Part shown: positions 14,975 to 24,080 of the stretch, piece by piece
Position numbering within the stretch: position 1 is the first letter of the stretch
Layout: each line of letters starts with the position of its first letter
From: Clostridium sp.
GTDB lineage: Bacteria; Bacillota; Clostridia; Oscillospirales; Ruminococcaceae
NCBI GenBank assembly: GCA_023664445.1
Contig: JAMPFN010000015.1
Span: 1 to 41,200, forward strand
DNA: 41,200 nucleotides
Direction of reading: 5' to 3'
Notes under the pieces: model-generated
Seen by the model: only the letters and a program-made list of their open reading frames with translations
Database searches by the model: none
What the model was told of the DNA's origin: nothing
Program-made: the position numbers and the translations under genes

Positions 14975-16135
14975 ATGACAAAGAACAAAAGACTGGGCGT
15001 TTCCATTTGCGTTGTTATCCTGATAATATTAATGCTTATATCCATCGTGTTTACCTTCAGCATAAGCTATATGTTCAGCACAGAGGGAATTTCAGGTAAG
15101 CTTTTCGGCAAATACGTATATATAATGGAAACCGAGGACATGAAACCTGAAATAGAAAAAGGCGCGGCTGTTATTTCCGACGCCGACGCAATAACCGTTT
15201 TGGTTGAGGGAAACGTTATCCTTTTCAAAAACGGCGATCATGAAAGCGTAATGAGAATACGCCAAGTGGTACACAATACCGACGATACCTTATATCATGT
15301 ATCGTCCGACGCGTCGCCGCAGGACATGATCGAAGTGTCGAAAAATAATGTGATCGCAAAATGTACGACAGAGGGTAAAAACCTCGGAGGCGTGATCTCA
15401 TTTCTGAGCAGCCTTCCCGGTATTATACTCTGCATGATACTGCCCTGCGGTGTGCTTGTAGCTATGCTTATAATATTCGTTATAATGTATAAAAAGTCCG
15501 ACGGCAGCGGAAAAAACGGCGCAATGGACTTTTACGCAGACCCCGATGAGGACGGCGATGACGAATTTAAGGGCTTTAACGGTCATAATGTAAAGCCGCT
15601 CGGCTCATCTCCGCTTTTCGACCCGGGTTCGGATATAAATCCGGGAGATGAATTTGAAAAGAAAAAGTCGTCTATTGCGCAGAATTTTGCGCGCAAACCG
15701 GGAGCTGTTTCCAAACCTGTCCAAAGAAAAAAGCAGCCCGAAGAGCCGAAAGCGGCTGTCGAAAAATTCAAGGCGGCTGTTGAGGACAGACCTCATGCGC
15801 CCGTTTCAAGAAAGTCTACTCTTGTTCCCGAAGACGAACATCCTGTCAGAAGCGAACAGCTTGAGGCGGTAAAAAATGCGCTCAATAATCAGAATCAACC
15901 CGATGAAGAAAAAACCATGATGTTCAAGCCGGTTGAATTTCCAAAAGCAGAAAATCCCACAAAAAAACCTCGTCCGCAAGGTAAAAAGGAAGCTCCTAAA
16001 AACAACAGACCGTCAAACAGCGCAGGCAAGCCAAATACAAATGCCACCGTCAATAAAGCGGCTTCAAAAACCGAAAATATCAATTCTATAGACGATCTTA
16101 TCAAGGCTCTTGAAGCGGAAAAGAAAAAGCTTTAA
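14975..16135 (+). CDS. SipW-like signal peptidase homologue lacking catalytic residues, with long disordered tail
   Basis: A 386-residue membrane protein. Residues about 8-30 form TM1, an S26-type domain follows, and TM2 is at about 148-172. The domain follows SipW-like peptidases closely, including the VSSDASPQDM and NVIAKCTTEGKNLGGVISFL stretches (family forms TKGDANxxPD and xIIGKV). The nucleophile position is changed: the usual GSMEP reads EDMKP, with D55 where Ser should be. The usual THR motif carrying the catalytic His reads VMR (M93). It is therefore probably a pseudopeptidase. The tail (about 190-386) is Lys/Pro/Asn-rich and predicted disordered, ending in a short helix. The start ATG follows CGGAGG. 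Its role could be scaffolding or regulatory; none is proven. Confidence 0.7.
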   Translation: MTKNKRLGVSICVVILIILMLISIVFTFSISYMFSTEGISGKLFGKYVYIMETEDMKPEIEKGAAVISDADAITVLVEGNVILFKNGDHESVMRIRQVVHNTDDTLYHVSSDASPQDMIEVSKNNVIAKCTTEGKNLGGVISFLSSLPGIILCMILPCGVLVAMLIIFVIMYKKSDGSGKNGAMDFYADPDEDGDDEFKGFNGHNVKPLGSSPLFDPGSDINPGDEFEKKKSSIAQNFARKPGAVSKPVQRKKQPEEPKAAVEKFKAAVEDRPHAPVSRKSTLVPEDEHPVRSEQLEAVKNALNNQNQPDEEKTMMFKPVEFPKAENPTKKPRPQGKKEAPKNNRPSNSAGKPNTNATVNKAASKTENINSIDDLIKALEAEKKKL

Positions 16136-16195
16136 GCGATACTTTGTATATATCCTTCTTGCAAAAAATGTCAGGACGCTCTAAGGAGGAAATTT

Positions 16196-16807
16196 ATGGA
16201 TCATAAAGAAAGAATGCTTTCGGAGCTTCCCTACAAGGCATGGCTTGACGGTCTTCCGGAAGAAAACATGAAAGCTCAGCTCAGAACGTTTGAATACAAC
16301 AATTGTCATCCGCAGGATACCGAAAAAATGGATATGCTTATTCGTGAAATTTTAGGAAAAGCAGGGAAAAACATATTCGTAAGACCGCCGTTTCACTGCG
16401 ACTACGGTAAAAATATCGAGGTCGGAGATAATTTCTACGCAAATTTCAATACCGTAATTCTCGATGTAGGCAGAGTGAAAATCGGAAATAACGTTCTATT
16501 TGCTCCGAATGTTTCTATTTATACCGCAGGACACCCCATACACCACGAGCCGAGAAATGAAGGCTGGGAATACGGTATAACCGTAACTATCGGAGATAAC
16601 GTGTGGATAGGCGGAAACTGTGTTATAAATCCGGGAGTCACGATCGGAAACAATTGTGTGATCGGCTCGGGCAGTATCGTTACTAAAGATATTCCCGATA
16701 ATTCCATAGCTGCGGGAAATCCGGCAAAGGTTATAAGAAAAATTACAGAGAACGACAGAAAATATTATTTCAAGGACAGAAAATTTGATACAGAGGATTA
16801 TAAATGA
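16196..16807 (+). CDS. Maltose/galactoside-type O-acetyltransferase (LbH hexapeptide family)
   Basis: A 203-residue left-handed beta-helix acetyltransferase of the Maa/LacA/NodL group. The N-terminal Mac domain (KERMLSELPYKAWLDGLPEE) precedes hexapeptide repeats (VKIGNNVLFAPNVSIYT, VTIGDNVWIGGNCVI, VTIGNNCVIGSGSIVTKDI). The catalytic histidine is H113 in TAGHPIH. The family acetylates sugar hydroxyls using acetyl-CoA; the natural acceptor is usually uncertain. AAGGAGG lies 7 bases before the ATG. The stop overlaps the start of the radical SAM gene (ATGA), indicating translational coupling. Confidence 0.92.
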   Translation: MDHKERMLSELPYKAWLDGLPEENMKAQLRTFEYNNCHPQDTEKMDMLIREILGKAGKNIFVRPPFHCDYGKNIEVGDNFYANFNTVILDVGRVKIGNNVLFAPNVSIYTAGHPIHHEPRNEGWEYGITVTIGDNVWIGGNCVINPGVTIGNNCVIGSGSIVTKDIPDNSIAAGNPAKVIRKITENDRKYYFKDRKFDTEDYK

Positions 16808-18645
16808 TTAAAGAAAAAATTGAGGAGCTTTTGCTTTCAGTACAAAAACCTGCAAGATATATCGGCGGAGAACCGGGCAGCGTTATAAAAAACAAGGAAA
16901 ATGTCAGCGTTCGTTTTGCGTTCTGCTTTCCCGATTCCTATGATATAGGAATGTCGCATCTGGGAATGAAAATACTCTATTCTCTCATAAATCAAAGAGA
17001 TGACTATTGGTGCGAAAGAGTATTTGCTCCCGGAATTGATTTTGAAAAGCTTATGCGTGAACGCGGCATTCCTCTTTATGCCCTCGAAAGCCTTGATCCC
17101 GTAAGCGAATTTGATTTTATCGGATTCACTATGCAGTATGAGCTTTCTTATACAAACGTTCTGAATATGCTCGATCTTGCAGGAATACCTGTTCTTGCAT
17201 CGCAGAGAGATGACAGACTTTCAAATATTATAGTCGCAGGCGGTCCGTGCGTATGCAATCCCGAACCGCTCGCGGATTTTTTTGATCTGTTTATTCTCGG
17301 CGAAGGCGAAGAGGTAAACTTAGAGCTTATGGATCTCTATAATGAGATGAAAGCAAGCGGAGCTTCAAAAAGAGAATTTTTAATAAAAGCATCTGAAATT
17401 GAGGGTATTTATGTGCCCTCAATTTATAATATAGCATATAATGACAACGGAACAATAAAAGAAATAACACCTTTGAACGGCGCTCCGAAAACAGTCAGGA
17501 AACGCATCATAAAAGATTTTGACAAGGTATTTTATCCCGAGGAATTTGTTGTTCCGTTCACAGAAATAGTACATGACAGAGCTTCTGTCGAGGTACTAAG
17601 AGGCTGTATAAGAGGCTGCCGCTTTTGTCAGGCAGGCTTTTTATACCGCCCTTTCAGAGAAAAATCCGCTGAAACGGTCTGCGGTCAGGCAAAGACTTTA
17701 TGCGGTAAAACAGGTTATGAGGAGCTTTCGCTCGCATCTCTCAGTACGTCCGATCATTCGGAAATAAGCGAGATTTTGACAGGACTTATACCTTACACCG
17801 AAAAGGATCATATCAACCTTTCGCTCCCGTCGTTGAGAGTGGACAACTTCTCGAAAGAGCTTATGGACGAGATAAAAAAAGTGAGAAAAAGCGGACTAAC
17901 GTTTGCTCCCGAAGCAGGGACACAGCGTCTTAGAAACGTTATAAACAAAAATGTCACCGAAGACGAGGTCATGAGGACATGCCGTACCGCGTTTGAGGGC
18001 GGATATACCAATGTAAAGCTTTATTTTATGCTCGGACTTCCTACCGAAACAGACGAGGATATAATCGGTATCACACAGCTTGCGCAAAAGGTAGTCGATC
18101 TCTATTACAGTATTCCCGAAAGACCAAAGGGCAAGGGCGTGCAGGTATCTATCAGTACGGCAACATTTGTGCCAAAGCCGTTCACGCCCTTTGAGTTTGA
18201 ACCGCAGGCGACAAGAGAAGAAATAATGCATAAGCAGGAACTGCTCATGAATTCCATAACCTCAAAAAAGATAAAAGCAAGCTGGCATGACCCGTCGACA
18301 AGTATTTTGGAAGCCATTCTCGCAAGAGGCGACAGAAAAGTCGGGAAAGCCATATACAGCGCTTGGAAAAAAGGCTGTAAATTCGACAGTTGGAGCGAAC
18401 ATTTCAGCTTTGAAAACTGGCAGCAGGCGTTTGAGGAAAACGGACTCAGCATGGAATTTTATGCAAGCCGTACAAGAAATTATGATGAAGTAATGCCGTG
18501 GGAGCATATAGACTACTACGTTTCCAAGGAGTTCCTTATAAGAGAAAATAAAAAATCAAAGCTTGCCGAAACGACCGAACATTGCCGTAAAAGCTGTTCG
18601 GGATGCGGCGTCAACAAAGCGATCGGAGGGCTCTGTTTTGATTAA
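16804..18645 (+). CDS. B12-binding-domain radical SAM protein, TIGR03960 family
   Basis: A 613-residue radical SAM enzyme. Residues about 1-230 form a B12-binding-like N-terminal domain. The radical SAM cluster motif is C268-x3-C272-x2-C275 within GCIRGCRFCQAGFLYRPFRE. The later FAPEAGTQRLRNVINK segment belongs to the SAM barrel, and a Cys-rich end (HCRKSCSGCGVNKAIGGLCF) closes the protein. TIGR03960 proteins typically pair with a DUF2344 (TIGR03936) protein, which follows here with an 8-bp overlap. The pair is widespread in Firmicutes and its reaction is unknown to me. ATGA overlap with the acetyltransferase gene. Confidence 0.93.
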   Translation: MIKEKIEELLLSVQKPARYIGGEPGSVIKNKENVSVRFAFCFPDSYDIGMSHLGMKILYSLINQRDDYWCERVFAPGIDFEKLMRERGIPLYALESLDPVSEFDFIGFTMQYELSYTNVLNMLDLAGIPVLASQRDDRLSNIIVAGGPCVCNPEPLADFFDLFILGEGEEVNLELMDLYNEMKASGASKREFLIKASEIEGIYVPSIYNIAYNDNGTIKEITPLNGAPKTVRKRIIKDFDKVFYPEEFVVPFTEIVHDRASVEVLRGCIRGCRFCQAGFLYRPFREKSAETVCGQAKTLCGKTGYEELSLASLSTSDHSEISEILTGLIPYTEKDHINLSLPSLRVDNFSKELMDEIKKVRKSGLTFAPEAGTQRLRNVINKNVTEDEVMRTCRTAFEGGYTNVKLYFMLGLPTETDEDIIGITQLAQKVVDLYYSIPERPKGKGVQVSISTATFVPKPFTPFEFEPQATREEIMHKQELLMNSITSKKIKASWHDPSTSILEAILARGDRKVGKAIYSAWKKGCKFDSWSEHFSFENWQQAFEENGLSMEFYASRTRNYDEVMPWEHIDYYVSKEFLIRENKKSKLAETTEHCRKSCSGCGVNKAIGGLCFD

Positions 18646-19294
18646 GATAAGAGTTGTTTTTGAAAAAAAAGGCAGGGCAAAATATATATCGCATCTTGAC
18701 CTTAACCGCTGTATGCAGAGAACTTTCAAGCGTTCGGGGCTTCCTGTCTGGTATACCGAAGGCTTTAATCCGCATATTTACATTATGTTTGCACTCCCCC
18801 TTTCGCTTGGCTACGAAAGCTCTGTTGAGATAATGGACTTCAATCTGAACGAGGAAGTGCCCTTTGACGAGATAACAAAACGGCTCAATTCCGTAATGCC
18901 CGAAGGACTTAAAGCTGTAAGAGCATTTTCACCCGTCAATAAGCACACTATGATCAAAAGCTCCTCTTACAGGATCACATTCAAAACGGAAAACGCTGAA
19001 ATGCTGAAGCTGAAATTCGACGAGTTCATGTCGCAGGAGCAGATCAATACTGTCAAACGCACAAAAAAAGGCGGAGAAAAAATCATTGACTTAAAGCCTG
19101 ATATAAAAATTATCGGTATATATGTAACAGAAAAAGCTCTTGAAGTAAACGTTATGTTACCGTCAGGTACGGATAAAAACCTCAATCCCTCGCTTATGAC
19201 TGATTTATTTGAAAAATTCTGCGGCGATATCAAGAGCGTCAGCGTTGAAAGAACGGGCATATTTATGGGGGAACTGGATCAGGAATTTGTTTGA
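18638..19294 (+). CDS. DUF2344/TIGR03936 radical-SAM-linked protein
   Basis: A 218-residue protein matching the TIGR03936/DUF2344 family that accompanies TIGR03960 radical SAM proteins: IRVVFEKKGRAKYISHLDL at the start, then RTFKRSGLPVWYTEGFNPH. I place the start at a TTG (18638) because GGAGGG ends seven bases before it and family members begin at this point. That gives an 8-bp overlap with the preceding gene. In some organisms this gene is followed by RNase E/G-type and L21/L27 genes; here a lipoprotein gene follows instead. Function unknown, presumably a substrate-binding or accessory partner of the radical SAM enzyme. Confidence 0.88.
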   Translation: MIKIRVVFEKKGRAKYISHLDLNRCMQRTFKRSGLPVWYTEGFNPHIYIMFALPLSLGYESSVEIMDFNLNEEVPFDEITKRLNSVMPEGLKAVRAFSPVNKHTMIKSSSYRITFKTENAEMLKLKFDEFMSQEQINTVKRTKKGGEKIIDLKPDIKIIGIYVTEKALEVNVMLPSGTDKNLNPSLMTDLFEKFCGDIKSVSVERTGIFMGELDQEFV

Positions 19295-19326
19295 AAACAT
19301 GCGATCATGCACAAATGGAGGCTTTT

Positions 19327-20013
19327 ATGAGCAGCATGAAAAAAATACTGATAATAATGCTGATTTCAGCGATTACCATTAACGGTAACGGCTGTGCAAA
19401 GAGAGAATCAATGCCGGATTCTGAAATAAGCATGCAAACCGTAGCAGATAATACTGATATAGCAAATTCTGAAAGCAATACGCCGACTGCTGCATTTGAA
19501 CCTGTTCCGGTTCCGAAAAACGGGTGGACAATAGAAGAACTTGCTAAAACGATAAGAATTAACGGTATCCCTATTTCATACCCCTTTACGATCGGAAGTC
19601 TTAGCGACGACTACCGATTTGTTGACCCAAATCGTGTGCTTATTGCAGATCCTGTAAATAGTGGGTTTATCGAATATAAAGGCGCGCTCATAGTAGGCGT
19701 GGGACTTGAAAGAAATTCTCAAATTGATGATAATTATGAAAAAAAAGTGATACGATTTATTACCTTTGATGATTACGAATATCCGGAGTATAATAATGCT
19801 TTTACAATTAACGGAATAGGATATGGGGCAAGTCCGGAAGATGTGGAAAAGGCTTTGGGTTTGCCTGATAAAATTAATAGTGATCTTGGTTTTTACAAAT
19901 ATTATGAAGAGGGGTATGAAGAAGATAATGATAAAGGTTTTTTAACTATAGGCTTTTACAATGAAGAATTGTATATTATGGATTTCATTTTGGAGAAAAA
20001 TGTAAATAAATAA
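19327..20013 (+). CDS. Predicted lipoprotein of unknown function
   Basis: A 228-residue protein with a signal peptide ending in NGNGC (C23), a weak lipobox. A Ser/Thr/Asn-rich stretch (about 30-60) follows, then a globular domain containing PKNGWTIEELAKTIRINGIP and, near the end, TINGIGYGASPEDVEKALGLPD. That last motif resembles segments seen in many Firmicute lipoproteins that describe a gain-of-signal 'ING..lG.s..dv...LG.P' repeat. The ATG at 19327 is preferred because GGAGG lies five bases upstream. The gene is AT-richer than its neighbours, hinting at separate origin. No function assigned. Confidence 0.75.
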   Translation: MSSMKKILIIMLISAITINGNGCAKRESMPDSEISMQTVADNTDIANSESNTPTAAFEPVPVPKNGWTIEELAKTIRINGIPISYPFTIGSLSDDYRFVDPNRVLIADPVNSGFIEYKGALIVGVGLERNSQIDDNYEKKVIRFITFDDYEYPEYNNAFTINGIGYGASPEDVEKALGLPDKINSDLGFYKYYEEGYEEDNDKGFLTIGFYNEELYIMDFILEKNVNK

Positions 20014-20034
20014 CTATTTTTTTGAATACAAAAA

Positions 20035-20060
20035 TGAGGAGCAGCTGTAACTGCTCCTCA
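20035..20060. terminator. Bidirectional stem-loop between lipoprotein gene and pckA
   Basis: Perfect 10-bp stem TGAGGAGCAG / CTGCTCCTCA with loop CTGTAA, followed by a run of TA repeats. A second weaker stem (TATGCTA / TAGCATA, about 20075-20103) lies nearer pckA. Confidence 0.7.
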
Positions 20061-20124
20061 TATATATATATATGTATGCTATATTATCAAAACCGTAGCA
20101 TATATCCGATCAGCTAAATTCAAA

Positions 20125-21741
20125 TTAAAGCTGCGGACCTGCGGAAACAAGCGCTTTACCCGCATCATTACCCTCGTACTTATTAAAGTTTTTGATAAAT
20201 CTGCCTGCAAGATCCTTTGCCTTTTCGTCCCATTCAGACGCATTTGAATAAGTATCTCTCGGATCGAGTATTGCCGGATCTACGCCCGGAAGCGATGTCG
20301 GAACTTCAAAATTGAAGAAAGGTATAGTCTTAGTAGGCGCTTTGAGAACATCGCCGTTCAAAATAGCGTCGATAATTCCGCGCGTATCCTTGATAGAGAT
20401 CCTCTTGCCTGTTCCGTTCCAACCTGTATTTACCAAATATGCCTTAGCGCCGCTCTGTTCCATTCTCTTTACGAGTTCCTCCGCATACTTAGTCGGATGC
20501 AGTTCGAGGAACGCCTGACCAAAGCATGCTGAAAATGTAGGAGTAGGTTCTGTTATACCTCTTTCAGTACCTGCAAGCTTAGCTGTAAATCCCGAAAGGA
20601 AATAATATTTTGTCTGTTCAGGCGTGAGTATTGAAACAGGAGGCAAAACGCCGAACGCGTCAGCAGAAAGGAAGATAACGTTATCAGCAGCAGGACCGTG
20701 AGAAATTCCGCCTGTAACATTCTGAACGATCTTTTCAATGTGATCGATAGGATAAGAAACTCTGGTATTCTCGGTAACGCTCTTGTCATCGAAATCGATC
20801 TTGCCGTTTTTATCAACAGTAACGTTTTCAAGAAGCGCGTTTCTCTTGATAGCGTTATAGATGTCAGGCTCGGAATCCTTATCGAGATTTATAACCTTTG
20901 CATAGCAGCCGCCTTCAAAGTTGAATACGCCGTTATCGTCCCAACCATGCTCGTCGTCACCGATAAGAAGACGCTTCGGATCTGTTGAAAGGGTAGTTTT
21001 GCCCGTACCCGAAAGTCCGAAGAATATAGCAGTATGCTTACCGTCGAGATCGGTATTAGCGGAGCAGTGCATAGCCGCAATGCCCTTGAGAGGCAGATAG
21101 TAATTCATCATCGAGAAGATACCCTTCTTCATCTCGCCGCCGTACCATGTATTGATTATAACCTGCTCGCGGCTTGTAACATTGAATACGACTGCCGTTT
21201 CAGAGTTGAGCCCGAGTTCCTTGTAATTTTCAACCTTTGCCTTTGAAGCGTTGTATACAACGAAGTCAGGCTCAAAGTTTTCGAGTTCTTCCGCTGTGGG
21301 CTTTATAAACATATTCATGATAAAATGCGCCTGCCAAGCAACCTCTACAATAAAACGAACGGACATTCTTGTGTCGGCGTTAGCGCCGCAGAATGCGTCG
21401 ACAACATAAAGCTTCTTGCCTGACAGCTCGTTTACGGCGATTTTCTTGAGTTCGTTCCATGTTTCCTGCGATGCGGGATGATTATCGTTCTTATATTCGT
21501 CGGTAGTCCACCAAACCGTGTCCTTAGAATTTTCGTCCATAACAATGAACTTATCTTTAGGAGAACGTCCCGTATAAACGCCTGTCATAACGTTTACAGC
21601 GCCAAGCTCCGTTTCCTGACCGATATCATAGCCCTCAAGCTCCGGCTTTGTTTCCTCTTTGAAGAGTTCTTCATAAGACGGGTTGTACACGATTTCAACG
21701 GTATTTGTAATACCGTATTTTCCAAGATCAAGATTCTTCAT
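20125..21741 (-). CDS. pckA: Phosphoenolpyruvate carboxykinase (ATP)
   Basis: A 538-residue ATP-type PEP carboxykinase interconverting oxaloacetate plus ATP with PEP plus CO2. The ATP-binding loop is GLSGTGKTT (242-250), followed by the metal-binding DDEHGWDD segment (267-274). [15 protein letters not shown] (53-67) binds substrate. Full-length for the family. In rumen and gut Ruminococcus-type fermenters the enzyme often works toward oxaloacetate on the succinate route; that direction is inference here. GGAGG precedes the ATG and a consensus promoter lies just upstream. Confidence 0.97.
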   Translation of the reverse strand: MKNLDLGKYGITNTVEIVYNPSYEELFKEETKPELEGYDIGQETELGAVNVMTGVYTGRSPKDKFIVMDENSKDTVWWTTDEYKNDNHPASQETWNELKKIAVNELSGKKLYVVDAFCGANADTRMSVRFIVEVAWQAHFIMNMFIKPTAEELENFEPDFVVYNASKAKVENYKELGLNSETAVVFNVTSREQVIINTWYGGEMKKGIFSMMNYYLPLKGIAAMHCSANTDLDGKHTAIFFGLSGTGKTTLSTDPKRLLIGDDEHGWDDNGVFNFEGGCYAKVINLDKDSEPDIYNAIKRNALLENVTVDKNGKIDFDDKSVTENTRVSYPIDHIEKIVQNVTGGISHGPAADNVIFLSADAFGVLPPVSILTPEQTKYYFLSGFTAKLAGTERGITEPTPTFSACFGQAFLELHPTKYAEELVKRMEQSGAKAYLVNTGWNGTGKRISIKDTRGIIDAILNGDVLKAPTKTIPFFNFEVPTSLPGVDPAILDPRDTYSNASEWDEKAKDLAGRFIKNFNKYEGNDAGKALVSAGPQL

Positions 21742-21788
21742 AATGATTTACCTCCTGTATTTATCTGTTAAATATAAACAACACATTA

Positions 21789-21817
21789 ATTATAACATAT
21801 TTTTCTATAAATGTCAA
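21789..21817 (-). promoter_or_regulatory. Consensus promoter of pckA
   Basis: Minus-strand TTGACA (plus 21812-21817) and TATAAT (plus 21789-21794), 17-bp spacing: a perfect sigma-A promoter. It gives a short leader of about 40 nt. Confidence 0.9.
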
Positions 21818-21908
21818 AGCCATTTTTCGATGAAATTCTCATTAATATCCATATAGTCACATTGTACAAATTTGATTGTTCACAATGCAGATTTTTGTAT
21901 AAACCCGC

Positions 21909-21937
21909 TTGACATTTTAGTAAAAATGCATTATAAT
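21909..21937 (+). promoter_or_regulatory. Consensus promoter of the pilin pair
   Basis: TTGACA (21909-21914) and TATAAT (21932-21937) with 17-bp spacing. It is divergent from the pckA promoter about 95 bp away. Confidence 0.9.
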
Positions 21938-22007
21938 ATAGTCAAGGCAAAATGATTAGCTGAAAATTGGAAATATTGTATTATTTTTCTATAGGGGGTC
22001 TTAAGCT

Positions 22008-22580
22008 ATGAAAAAATTCAAGAATCATTCGGTAAAATCAGCCTTAAAAGGAAAAACAAAGATCAAAGGCTTCACGCTTGTCGAGCTTATAATTGTTATT
22101 GCTATTATAGGCGTGCTTGCCGCCATACTTATCCCGACAATGTCCGGAAAGGTAAAAGAAGCCAAAATTACGGCAGCAAATGACGCCGCCGCAAAGCTTG
22201 CGGAACAAGCGGCTATTATTGCGGCAGATATGGAAGCTAAGGGACTGACAATTAATTTTTCAAATACTGCTTACGGCTGTTCAGTCACCTCTATTATATC
22301 TCTCTCAGGTGATGATGTTTCCGATGATCTTAAATCATTTAAAAATGATCTTGAAAATTCGATTCCTAAGCTTAAAGGTTCAGCGTGGGCTGTATTATTT
22401 GGAGAAAACGGTTCTGTTGAAGCTGCAATATACGGAGAAATCGGAAGCAATTATCTTGGAACATATCCTAAACCTATGGAACAGTCATTGTCAGATAGAA
22501 AACAATCAAACGGCTCTAATACTTATACAAGTGTACCTGAAACAATAGATCCTAATATGTTTATGTTGGCAAAAAGATAA
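22008..22580 (+). CDS. Type IV pilin-like protein (prepilin) 1
   Basis: A 190-residue prepilin. A 21-residue basic leader ends at G21, then the mature N-terminus FTLVELIIVIAIIGVLAAIL with E26 at +5, the class III signal cut by prepilin peptidase. A Cys-poor globular head follows. The ribosome site GGGGG is weak. Its perfect promoter suggests high expression, fitting a structural subunit. No PilB, PilC or PilD gene occurs in the window. In Ruminococcus albus, Pil-family proteins have been linked to cellulose adhesion, so a role in substrate attachment is plausible but unproven here. Confidence 0.9.
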   Translation: MKKFKNHSVKSALKGKTKIKGFTLVELIIVIAIIGVLAAILIPTMSGKVKEAKITAANDAAAKLAEQAAIIAADMEAKGLTINFSNTAYGCSVTSIISLSGDDVSDDLKSFKNDLENSIPKLKGSAWAVLFGENGSVEAAIYGEIGSNYLGTYPKPMEQSLSDRKQSNGSNTYTSVPETIDPNMFMLAKR

Positions 22581-22611
22581 GTACTAATATCGCCGCGCAA
22601 GGGAGGCAAAA

Positions 22612-23160
22612 ATGAAAAAACTCAAAGGATTCACGCTTGTCGAGCTTGTTATCGTCATTGCGATAATCGGCATTTTATCCACAACATTAATGCCTAATCT
22701 GATCGGTCAGGTCGGAAAATCAAAATACAGAACAGCTCAAAGCGAAGCAAGTTCTATTTTCAAAGCTGCCCAGACCGTTGCGCAGAAATACGAAGCGATC
22801 GACAGAGCCATATCAGCAGATGCAAACAAGAAATTTGCAGGTTCTCATACGTTTGGAAATCTTGATTCTACGATGTCAACCGCAACAACATCAAGCGAAT
22901 TTTATACAAAGCTTAAAGCTTTGAATTCTCATCTTGAAGACGACGGATGCCAATGGGTTATTGTGATCGAAAACTATAAGGTGACGCATGTTCTTTGGGC
23001 GGAAACTGCCACAGACAATTATGTCGGCGTTCGTTGCGGCAAAAAAGATTGTACTAAATGTGGATATTATAAAACCTCTGCTCACGATAAAGCCTCTGAT
23101 TTTGACGATTACGAAAAAGAAAATATCGAAGCAAAATGGACTAAAATAAATACTACTTAA
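22612..23160 (+). CDS. Type IV pilin-like protein (prepilin) 2
   Basis: A 182-residue prepilin with a very short leader (MKKLKG), cleavage after G6, and FTLVELVIVIAIIGILSTTL with E11 at +5. Near the C-terminus a cysteine cluster, RCGKKDCTKCGYYKT, plus an earlier Cys (DDGCQW) could form disulfides or bind metal. GGGAGG precedes the ATG, 31 bp after pilin 1, so the two share a promoter. The DNA encoding the two hydrophobic helices is very similar (GGATTCACGCTTGTCGAGCT against GGCTTCACGCTTGTCGAGCT), suggesting duplication, while the heads have diverged. Confidence 0.9.
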   Translation: MKKLKGFTLVELVIVIAIIGILSTTLMPNLIGQVGKSKYRTAQSEASSIFKAAQTVAQKYEAIDRAISADANKKFAGSHTFGNLDSTMSTATTSSEFYTKLKALNSHLEDDGCQWVIVIENYKVTHVLWAETATDNYVGVRCGKKDCTKCGYYKTSAHDKASDFDDYEKENIEAKWTKINTT

Positions 23161-23188
23161 TAAACGAAAATTTCATATATGACAAAAA

Positions 23189-23223
23189 TCAAGGTCTGTG
23201 ACAAACTCACAGACCTTGATTTT
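23189..23223. terminator. Bidirectional terminator between pilins and folD
   Basis: Perfect 13-bp stem TCAAGGTCTGTGA / TCACAGACCTTGA, loop CAAAC. TTTTA follows on the plus strand and TTTTTG on the minus strand. Confidence 0.9.
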
Positions 23224-23224
23224 A

Positions 23225-24079
23225 TTATGCCAACCCGCTATGCATCTTAGCGGCAGTAAGCGTATTCTTCATGAGCATTGCTATCGTCATAGGTCCGACG
23301 CCGCCCGGTACGGGAGTTATGTAAGAGGCTTTCTTTTCAACGTTTTCAAAATCGACATCTCCGCACAGCTTTCCGTTTTCAAGACGATTCATTCCCACAT
23401 CTATTACGACCGCACCGTTTTTCACCATATCGGCTGTCACAAAGTTAGCTCTGCCGACCGCCGCAACAAGAATATCGGCGTTTCTGCATATCTCGGCAAG
23501 ATTTTTAGTCTTTGAATGGCATACGGTTACTGTTCCGTTTCTGTGAAGCAGCAGCATTGACATAGGCTTGCCTACGATATTGCTGCGTCCGATCACAACG
23601 CATGATTTTCCTGAAACATCGACGCCTGTGCTGTCAATAAGTTCCATAACTCCCGCCGGCGTACATGGCAGAAACGCAAAATCGCCTATCATTATCTTGC
23701 CCACGTTAAACGGGTGAAAAGCGTCTACGTCCTTTTCCGGCTTTATCGCATTTATAACCGCGTTTTCATCTATCTGCTTCGGAAGAGGGAGCTGACAGAG
23801 TATGCCGTCAACCCTGATGTCATTATTAAGCTTTTCGACAAGCTCCAGAAGTTCCGCCTGCGTCGTTTCCTCGGGAAGCGCGTACTCAAACGAATTGAAT
23901 CCCACCTCCTCGCAGGCTTTCTTTTTTGAATTTACATAAACTCTCGAAGCGGGGTCGTTTCCGACTATCACAACGGCAAGTCCGGGCTTGATCCCCTTTG
24001 CCGCAAGCTTTTCCGTTTCGCCGCGAACCTCCGCCTTTACCTTTGCCGATACTTCTTTTCCGCTTATTAACTGTGCCAT
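23225..24079 (-). CDS. folD: Bifunctional methylenetetrahydrofolate dehydrogenase/cyclohydrolase
   Basis: FolD of 284 residues, interconverting 5,10-methylene-, methenyl- and 10-formyl-tetrahydrofolate with NADP(H). The catalytic site is Y48 and K52/K54 in [15 protein letters not shown]. The family's [10 protein letters not shown] (about 91-100) and the NADP-binding [15 protein letters not shown] (about 164-178) and [10 protein letters not shown] (near 262) are intact. Its ribosome site GGAGG lies within the end of lgt, one base after whose stop the ATG begins, so expression is coupled to the lgt operon. Confidence 0.97.
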   Translation of the reverse strand: MAQLISGKEVSAKVKAEVRGETEKLAAKGIKPGLAVVIVGNDPASRVYVNSKKKACEEVGFNSFEYALPEETTQAELLELVEKLNNDIRVDGILCQLPLPKQIDENAVINAIKPEKDVDAFHPFNVGKIMIGDFAFLPCTPAGVMELIDSTGVDVSGKSCVVIGRSNIVGKPMSMLLLHRNGTVTVCHSKTKNLAEICRNADILVAAVGRANFVTADMVKNGAVVIDVGMNRLENGKLCGDVDFENVEKKASYITPVPGGVGPMTIAMLMKNTLTAAKMHSGLA

Positions 24080-24080
24080 T

